Shown one piece after another: positions 7,233 to 10,452 of a DNA stretch of 10,452 nucleotides (position 1 is the first letter of the stretch; the number at the start of each line of letters is the position of its first letter). Origin of the DNA: HyVt-443 sp964544655. Its GTDB lineage: Bacteria > Pseudomonadota > Gammaproteobacteria > Chromatiales > Chromatiaceae. The translations under genes were made by a program, and so were the position numbers. The notes beneath the pieces are model-generated. The model was not told the origin of the DNA. It did no database searches and was given only the letters and a program-made list of their open reading frames with translations. The stretch is taken from assembly GCA_964544655.1 (NCBI GenBank), contig CAZJCM010000064.1:1-10452 (forward strand), written 5' to 3'.

Positions 7233-7397
7233 GGTTGTCACCAGACCCGGTGCCCCTTGCGGAGAACAACCACGCCCCTGGGGCTTCCGCGGTATGCTGG
7301 CGCTGCCCATGTATGGCAAAAGATGGATGGATGATGACCTGTCATGTTTTTTCTATACCCTGTCCTGATTTGTTCGTATTATTGAATCGTTTGATAA

Positions 7398-7416
7398 ATG
7401 ATAGTTTGGCTATTAT
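7398..7416. promoter_or_regulatory. Candidate LysR-type operator, ATAG-N5-CTAT dyad
   Basis: ATAG (7401-7404) and CTAT (7410-7413) face each other across five bases. The symmetry extends outward to AT at 7398-7399 and AT at 7415-7416, giving six of seven paired positions. LysR-type sites are typically interrupted dyads such as ATAC-N7-GTAT with a T-N11-A core; the spacer here is shorter, so the assignment is tentative. It lies about 50-65 bases upstream of the lysR start, a usual position for an autoregulatory and divergent activation site. Confidence 0.35.
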
Positions 7417-7448
7417 GAGGTTGATAGTGAAAATAAAACGTTTAAACA

Positions 7449-7463
7449 TTCGAAAAATTCGAA
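7449..7463. repeat. Tandem TTCGAA palindromes just before lysR
   Basis: Two copies of the palindrome TTCGAA (7449-7454 and 7458-7463) lie 9 bases apart start to start, separated by AAA, and end one base before the lysR ATG. They occupy the place where a Shine-Dalgarno sequence would be expected and none is seen. They might be an operator allowing repression of lysR, or chance in an AT-rich leader. Confidence 0.5.
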
Positions 7464-7464
7464 C

Positions 7465-8379
7465 ATGAAGGCGGGTATCAGTTTGGACGCGCTCATCGTC
7501 CTTGATGCCATTGCCCGTCGCGGCAGTTTTGCGGCAGCGGCTGAAGAACTACACCGCGTGCCCTCGTCGGTGACTTACGTCATCCAGAAGCTGGAGGAGG
7601 GTCTGGAAGTAGCCCTGTTCGATCGGCGTGGTCACCGTGCCCATCTGACGCCTGCCGGTGAGGCGTTATTGCGGGAAGGGCGGGACCTGCTCACAATGGC
7701 CGATGGGGTGGAGCGAAATGTCAAACGGATCGCGACGGGATGGGAAACCGAACTGCGGATCGCGGTGGGTGATCTGATTCCCTATGGGAAGTTGCTCGAC
7801 GTCTGTGAGGCGTTCTATCGGTACGCGCCGGATACCCGGCTGCGCCTGTCCAGCGAGGTGCTGGGCGGGACCTGGGATGCACTGGTTCAGGGGCGTGCCG
7901 ATCTGGTGATCGGGGCGCCCGGTGACGGTCCCCCGGGTGGGGGGTATAGCCTCCACCCGCTTGGAGACGTCGAGTTCGTGTTCGTCGTCGCTCCGCATCA
8001 TCCGCTTGCAGGGGAAGCGGAGCCCCTGCCGAATGAACTGATCCGCAGGTATCGCGCAGTGGCGGCGGCGGACAGCTCCCGGAGACTTCCGCCCAGGACT
8101 GTTGGCCTGTTACCCGGGCAGAGCGTGCTTACCGTGCCGGATCTGGAGACCAAGCGTGAGGCGCAGAAGCGCGGTCTGGGTGTCGGCTACCTGCCGCGGC
8201 ACATGATTGCCCAGGATCTGGCTGACGGCCACCTCATTGTGAAGGCTACCGAAGATGGGAAAAGCTCCAGGCATATGCTCTATTACGTCTGGCGCACACG
8301 CCACCAGGGCAAGGCACTGGCCTGGTTCAAAGAGCAATTGTGCGGCGTTGGAAACAGCATCGACTGGTTTTCATCCTGA
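7465..8379 (+). CDS. LysR-type transcriptional regulator, YhaJ-like
   Basis: This 304-residue protein has an N-terminal winged helix-turn-helix (about residues 5-65: LDALIVLDAIARRGSFAAAA, VPSSVTYVIQKLEE, LFDRRGHRAHLTPAG) and a C-terminal substrate-binding domain from about residue 90. The sequence follows E. coli YhaJ unusually well: ARRGSFAAAAEELHRVPS, KRIATGWETEL, and VLGGTWDALVQGRADLVIGA. YhaJ in E. coli answers to hydroquinone-like breakdown products of nitrotoluenes and activates detoxification genes. Here the gene diverges from the b561-yceI-OYE-Bcr-DODA operon, so I infer it controls that operon, with a quinone, catechol or electrophile as likely inducer. ATG at 7465 starts just before the HTH, but there is no Shine-Dalgarno sequence, and no in-frame alternative start exists before an upstream stop. 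Confidence 0.92.
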   Translation: MKAGISLDALIVLDAIARRGSFAAAAEELHRVPSSVTYVIQKLEEGLEVALFDRRGHRAHLTPAGEALLREGRDLLTMADGVERNVKRIATGWETELRIAVGDLIPYGKLLDVCEAFYRYAPDTRLRLSSEVLGGTWDALVQGRADLVIGAPGDGPPGGGYSLHPLGDVEFVFVVAPHHPLAGEAEPLPNELIRRYRAVAAADSSRRLPPRTVGLLPGQSVLTVPDLETKREAQKRGLGVGYLPRHMIAQDLADGHLIVKATEDGKSSRHMLYYVWRTRHQGKALAWFKEQLCGVGNSIDWFSS

Positions 8380-8531
8380 TGGCCCTGGATACACCAAGAT
8401 TTCCCGATAACCTCACGGCTGTTGGGCGCGTGCGGCCCTGGGGACGGCGTGGCCCCGACCCCTTTCAGATTCGCCTCTGGCCATCATCGGTCGCAGACGC
8501 CCTGTCAGGGGCCATCCGCCTCACTCCTGAG
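8380..8531. other. Intergenic region between convergent lysR and gluQ
   Basis: 152 bases lie between two genes that point at each other. The region holds GC-rich dyads, GGGG(8439-8442)...CCCC and CCCTG-T-CAGGG (8500-8510), but neither is followed by a T-run. If termination happens here it is probably Rho-dependent or weak. No gene is seen. Confidence 0.4.
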
Positions 8532-9431
8532 CTATCCCGGTAGAGGGGTGGAGGGAATCCGGCTTGCGTCCCAGTGCTGGATCGTCCATGACCAGAATTC
8601 ATCCAGCCTCCGAGGAGGTTCCGGCGGTAACGGCTGGTTCAGGAATTCGGCAGCGGCCAGCAGTGCAGGCAACGGCTTCCGGGCATCGACGGGCCGGGCG
8701 TCGCTCTGTTTGCTCAATTTTTTGCCTCTGCTGTCCACTACAAGAGGCAGGTGGGCATAGTCTGGTGTGGGGAGTCCCAGCCGCTGCTGAAGCATGATCT
8801 GGCGGGGGGTGGAGAGCAGCAGGTCAGCGCCGCGCACCACCTGGTTGATACCCTGAAAGGCATCATCCACCACTACGGCCAACTGGTAGGCGAACAGGCC
8901 GTCGGCCCGGCGAATCACGAAATCCCCGAGATCCTTCTCCAACTGCATTCTGATCGGGCCGCATATCCGGTCGGTAAAGGTGAAAGGGGTGTCGTCGGTA
9001 CGGATCCGGATGGCCCTGGGTGCCCTCGATGCCGGCAGACCATCGCGGCAGGTGCCAGGGTAGCGCGGCCCTTCGATACCGCTGAGGGCGGCCGCATCGA
9101 TTTCCCGGCGGGTGCAGGCACAGGGATAGGTAAGGCCATGTCGTTGCAGGTTTTCCAGAGCGTGGCGGTAGGCAGACTGCCGCCGGCTTTGGTAGACCAC
9201 CTCCCCATCCCACTCGAAACCGAAGGCCTCCAGGGTGCGCAGGATCTCTGCTGCCGCCCCAGGTTTTTCCCGTGGTGGATCGAGATCTTCGATTCGAAGC
9301 AGCCAATCCCCCCGGTGGTGGCGGGCATCCAGATAGCTGCCGAGGGCGGCCACCAGTGAGCCAAAGTGGAGTGGACCGCTGGGAGATGGAGCGAAGCGAC
9401 CGCGGTAATGTTGGTTGCTGGAGGAGGACAT
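8532..9431 (-). CDS. gluQ: Glutamyl-Q tRNA(Asp) synthetase
   Basis: This 299-residue protein is a GluRS paralogue lacking the anticodon-binding domain. It activates glutamate and attaches it to the queuosine base at the wobble position of tRNA(Asp). Visible signatures are FAPSPSGPLHFGSL (13-26) with the HIGH-type HFG; LLRIEDLDPPRE (44-55); the zinc site Cys104-x-Cys106...Tyr124...Cys128; GLFAYQLAVVVDDAFQGINQ; and the KKLSKQ signature at 237-242. The length is typical for the family. It follows dksA by 47 bases, the usual gammaproteobacterial order. Its ATG at 9431 comes three bases after an intrinsic terminator and has no independent Shine-Dalgarno sequence, so expression probably depends on read-through from dksA. 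No in-frame alternative start preserves the needed N-terminus. Confidence 0.95.
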   Translation of the reverse strand: MSSSSNQHYRGRFAPSPSGPLHFGSLVAALGSYLDARHHRGDWLLRIEDLDPPREKPGAAAEILRTLEAFGFEWDGEVVYQSRRQSAYRHALENLQRHGLTYPCACTRREIDAAALSGIEGPRYPGTCRDGLPASRAPRAIRIRTDDTPFTFTDRICGPIRMQLEKDLGDFVIRRADGLFAYQLAVVVDDAFQGINQVVRGADLLLSTPRQIMLQQRLGLPTPDYAHLPLVVDSRGKKLSKQSDARPVDARKPLPALLAAAEFLNQPLPPEPPRRLDEFWSWTIQHWDASRIPSTPLPG

Positions 9432-9434
9432 ACG

Positions 9435-9456
9435 AAAAAGCCGGCTTCCGCCGGCT
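9435..9456 (-). terminator. Intrinsic terminator between dksA and gluQ
   Basis: On the minus strand, AGCCGGC (9456-9450), a GGAA tetraloop of the stable GNRA type (9449-9446) and GCCGGCT (9445-9439) form a perfect 7-bp GC-rich stem followed directly by a T-run to 9435. It lies 22 bases after the dksA stop and ends three bases before the gluQ ATG. In Shigella flexneri a terminator between dksA and gluQ is reported to limit gluQ expression, and this window keeps the same arrangement. Confidence 0.92.
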
Positions 9457-9478
9457 CAAGGTGCTGTGGTTGCCTGGA

Positions 9479-9922
9479 TCATCCCATCTGTTTTTCGCGG
9501 ATCTCGTCCAGGGTCTTGCAATCGATGCAAAGGGTTGCGGTAGGCCTTGCCTCCAGCCGGCGAATGCCGATTTCAACCCCACAGGCTTCACAGAAGCCAT
9601 ATTCATGGTTGTCGATCAAGGTCAGTGTGTCATCGATCTTTTTGATCAATTTACGCTCGCGGTCACGCGTCCGCAGTTCCAGACTGAATTCCGACTCCTG
9701 GGTGGCCCGGTCATTCGGATCTGGGAAATTGGCGGCCTCATCCTGCATATGGTGGACGGTACGGTCTACTTCTTCCATGAGTTCCTTTTTCCATGCTTCC
9801 AGGATGGCGCGGAAATGGGCCTCCTGTTCCTCATTCATATACTCCTCACCCTTTTTGGCCTCGTAGGGTGCGAAGCCAAACGGACCGCTGAGGTCGCGCT
9901 TGGTTTTCTTTTTTGCAGCCAT
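9479..9922 (-). CDS. dksA: RNA polymerase-binding transcription factor DksA
   Basis: This 147-residue protein enters the RNA polymerase secondary channel and works with ppGpp in the stringent response. The sequence shows the long coiled coil (about residues 32-108) with the tip motif DPNDRA (Asp68, Asp71, Ala73), which are the functional acidic residues of DksA. The four-cysteine zinc finger is intact: Cys111, Cys114, Cys132 and Cys135, in FCEACG and LCIDCK. The length is close to the 151 residues of E. coli DksA, with a short Lys-rich N-terminus. ATG at 9922 has AGGAG (9930-9934) seven bases upstream. gluQ follows behind a terminator. This gene is core chromosome and shows nothing unusual. 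Confidence 0.97.
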   Translation of the reverse strand: MAAKKKTKRDLSGPFGFAPYEAKKGEEYMNEEQEAHFRAILEAWKKELMEEVDRTVHHMQDEAANFPDPNDRATQESEFSLELRTRDRERKLIKKIDDTLTLIDNHEYGFCEACGVEIGIRRLEARPTATLCIDCKTLDEIREKQMG

Positions 9923-10399
9923 TCAGTGACTCCTGCAATGCAAACCATGCTGAAGAAGGGCGGTATATTTACCAGAATTGCAGGCATCCGGCAAGATTCG
10001 TCGATGTCGGAGCAGTTCCAATCTGGTTGCCGGGAGTGATATTACCCTTTAAATGTATAAATTATTACCAGTGCAGGGATAATGTGGCATCTCGTCTCCG
10101 GCCGTGGTCGCTGCGGGTCGTGTCGATGATGAACAGATGACCGGCCTGGGAGTTTGCCGAACTTAGGGTCAATCTACTGCGCTGATGGGAGAATGGCCAT
10201 GATTTCTCCAAATTTTCGTTGCGTAGGTCCACTATACATCCGAAAATCGTGTAAATTTAATCTCGCTTTCCCATCATGTGCGTCAGGATTACCCGGAGCC
10301 AGAGCGCGGTTGTTTTCTGCTGATCGTGACGGGTGAGCCAAAGGGTCGGCTTCACAAGCATAAGGCAATCTGACCAAATGGGATTATAAACAACGGAAA
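9923..10399. other. Long region upstream of dksA without a convincing gene
   Basis: 477 bases lie between dksA and the right inverted repeat. Parts (10030-10080, 10200-10270) are clearly AT-richer than the coding regions. Two opposed frames of 60-67 codons overlap at about 10154-10377; the minus one would start with TTG at 10377, neither has a good Shine-Dalgarno sequence, and I recognise no family, so neither is called. A broken dyad, GGAGA/TCTCC around ATGGCCAT, lies at 10188-10209. On the minus strand a perfect TATAAT at 10388-10383 has GGGACA (10411-10406, inside the repeat) 17 bases upstream; this could be a distal promoter reading towards dksA. The dksA-proximal promoter is listed separately. 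Confidence 0.5.
9966..9994 (-). promoter_or_regulatory. Candidate sigma70 promoter of dksA
   Basis: On the minus strand TTGCCG (9994-9989) and TAAATA (9971-9966) are separated by exactly 17 bases, and TGG precedes the -10 box like an extended -10. Transcription would start near 9959 and give a leader of about 36 bases with the Shine-Dalgarno sequence at 9930-9934. The assignment is by pattern only. Confidence 0.45.
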
Positions 10400-10411
10400 C
10401 ACTGCTGTCCC
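10383..10411 (-). promoter_or_regulatory. Promoter-like element at the inner edge of the right repeat
   Basis: A consensus -10 hexamer TATAAT (10388-10383, minus strand) is spaced 17 bases from GGGACA (10411-10406), a 4/6 match to the -35 box that is part of the inverted repeat itself. It would transcribe from the repeat towards dksA. The left repeat copy has no such -10 at the same distance, so the element is not a property of the repeat alone. Confidence 0.3.
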
Positions 10412-10452
10412 ATAAACGCCCTCTCCCTCAGGGAGAGGGTTGGGGTGAGGGG
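10400..10452. repeat. Right copy of 53-bp terminal inverted repeat
   Basis: This block is the exact reverse complement of 3-55 and ends at the last base of the window. The hairpin inside it (10419-10439) mirrors that at 16-36. Because the window stops here, the true outer limit of the repeat cannot be seen. The left copy shows only two further outer bases (AT), which cannot be compared. Confidence 0.95.
10419..10439. other. Perfect hairpin inside the right repeat
   Basis: CCCTCTCCC and GGGAGAGGG pair around a TCA apex, the mirror image of the hairpin at 16-36. It is not followed by a T-tract on either strand. Confidence 0.85.

Larger units (their letters stand above)
7233..7464. promoter_or_regulatory. 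Divergent control region between b561 operon and lysR
   Basis: A 232-base non-coding region lies between two divergent transcription units, the normal place for a LysR regulator to control both. The lysR-proximal half (about 7330-7464) is strikingly AT-rich compared with its flanks. Several hexamers resemble promoter boxes (TTGATA 7391-7396, TATTAT 7411-7416, TATGAG 7414-7419), but no single pair is convincing, so I do not assign promoters. Two dyad or repeat elements are listed separately. Confidence 0.7.

Noticed and set aside
7233..7319. A 29-codon N-terminal extension of cytochrome b561 starting at 7319
   Set aside because: Residues are polar and Pro/Gly/Arg-rich with no membrane helix or signal character; family proteins begin right at the first helix, as from 7232.
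8500..8510. CCCTG-T-CAGGG hairpin as a terminator for lysR or gluQ
   Set aside because: The loop is a single base on paper, the stem is short and no T-run follows on either strand.
8751..9359. A 202-codon plus-strand frame opposite gluQ
   Set aside because: It is antisense to a fully recognisable gluQ and has no family features of its own.
9272..10039. A 255-codon plus-strand frame opposite gluQ and dksA
   Set aside because: It runs antisense across two well-defined genes and the terminator between them; it has no ribosome site or motifs.
10174..10377. A 67-codon minus-strand frame upstream of dksA
   Set aside because: TTG start, no Shine-Dalgarno sequence, no recognised family and an opposed frame of similar length; kept only as a note in the intergenic entry.
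3..10452. Interpretation of the whole window as a transposon with terminal inverted repeats
   Set aside because: No transposase, integrase or target duplication is seen; core genes dksA and gluQ lie inside; the repeat is of a widely dispersed intergenic type.

Overview
The window looks like chromosome of a gammaproteobacterium. It carries a canonical dksA followed by gluQ (glutamyl-Q tRNA(Asp) synthetase), a YhaJ-type LysR regulator, a diheme cytochrome b561 next to yceI, and mostly GC-rich coding sequence. I cannot name the genus. No rRNA, tRNA, transposase or CRISPR array is visible. Both edges are perfect 53-bp inverted copies of the same repeat (3-55 and 10400-10452). Each copy contains a hairpin of the GGGAGAGGG/CCCTCTCCC kind that is dispersed in many gammaproteobacterial genomes. 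The piece is therefore either a segment bounded by two inverted repeats or, quite possibly, a contig that ended at repeats.

Layout: (1) 191-2504, plus strand, two adjacent MFS transporters. The first is YnfM-like and less GC-rich; the second is of the MJ1317-like type. (2) 2497-2702, a remnant of an ABC-2 type permease, into which the end of the convergent dodA/ygiD-like gene runs. (3) 7232 down to 2666, minus strand, a tightly packed operon: cytochrome b561, yceI, a 27-codon glutathione S-transferase remnant, a 42-residue CDGSH iron-sulfur protein, an Old Yellow Enzyme ene-reductase, a Bcr/CflA drug exporter and a YgiD/DODA-type extradiol dioxygenase. Several junctions are ATGA/GTGA or 8-nt overlaps. 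(4) 7465-8379, plus strand, a divergent YhaJ-type LysR regulator with candidate operator dyads in the 232-bp divergent region. (5) 9922 down to 8532, minus strand, dksA then gluQ, separated by an intrinsic terminator that ends three bases before the gluQ start codon. (6) 9923-10399, a long less GC-rich leader region without a convincing gene.

Inferred theme of the operon: quinone or electrophile handling. YhaJ in E. coli responds to hydroquinone-like nitroaromatic products. OYE enzymes reduce activated alkenes, quinones and nitro compounds. Cytochrome b561 exchanges electrons with quinols, YceI binds polyisoprenoids, the dioxygenase family opens catechols, and the Bcr-type pump could export toxic products. 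The CDGSH gene and the GST remnant, both in the 260-base stretch between yceI and the OYE gene, are easily missed because they are so short.
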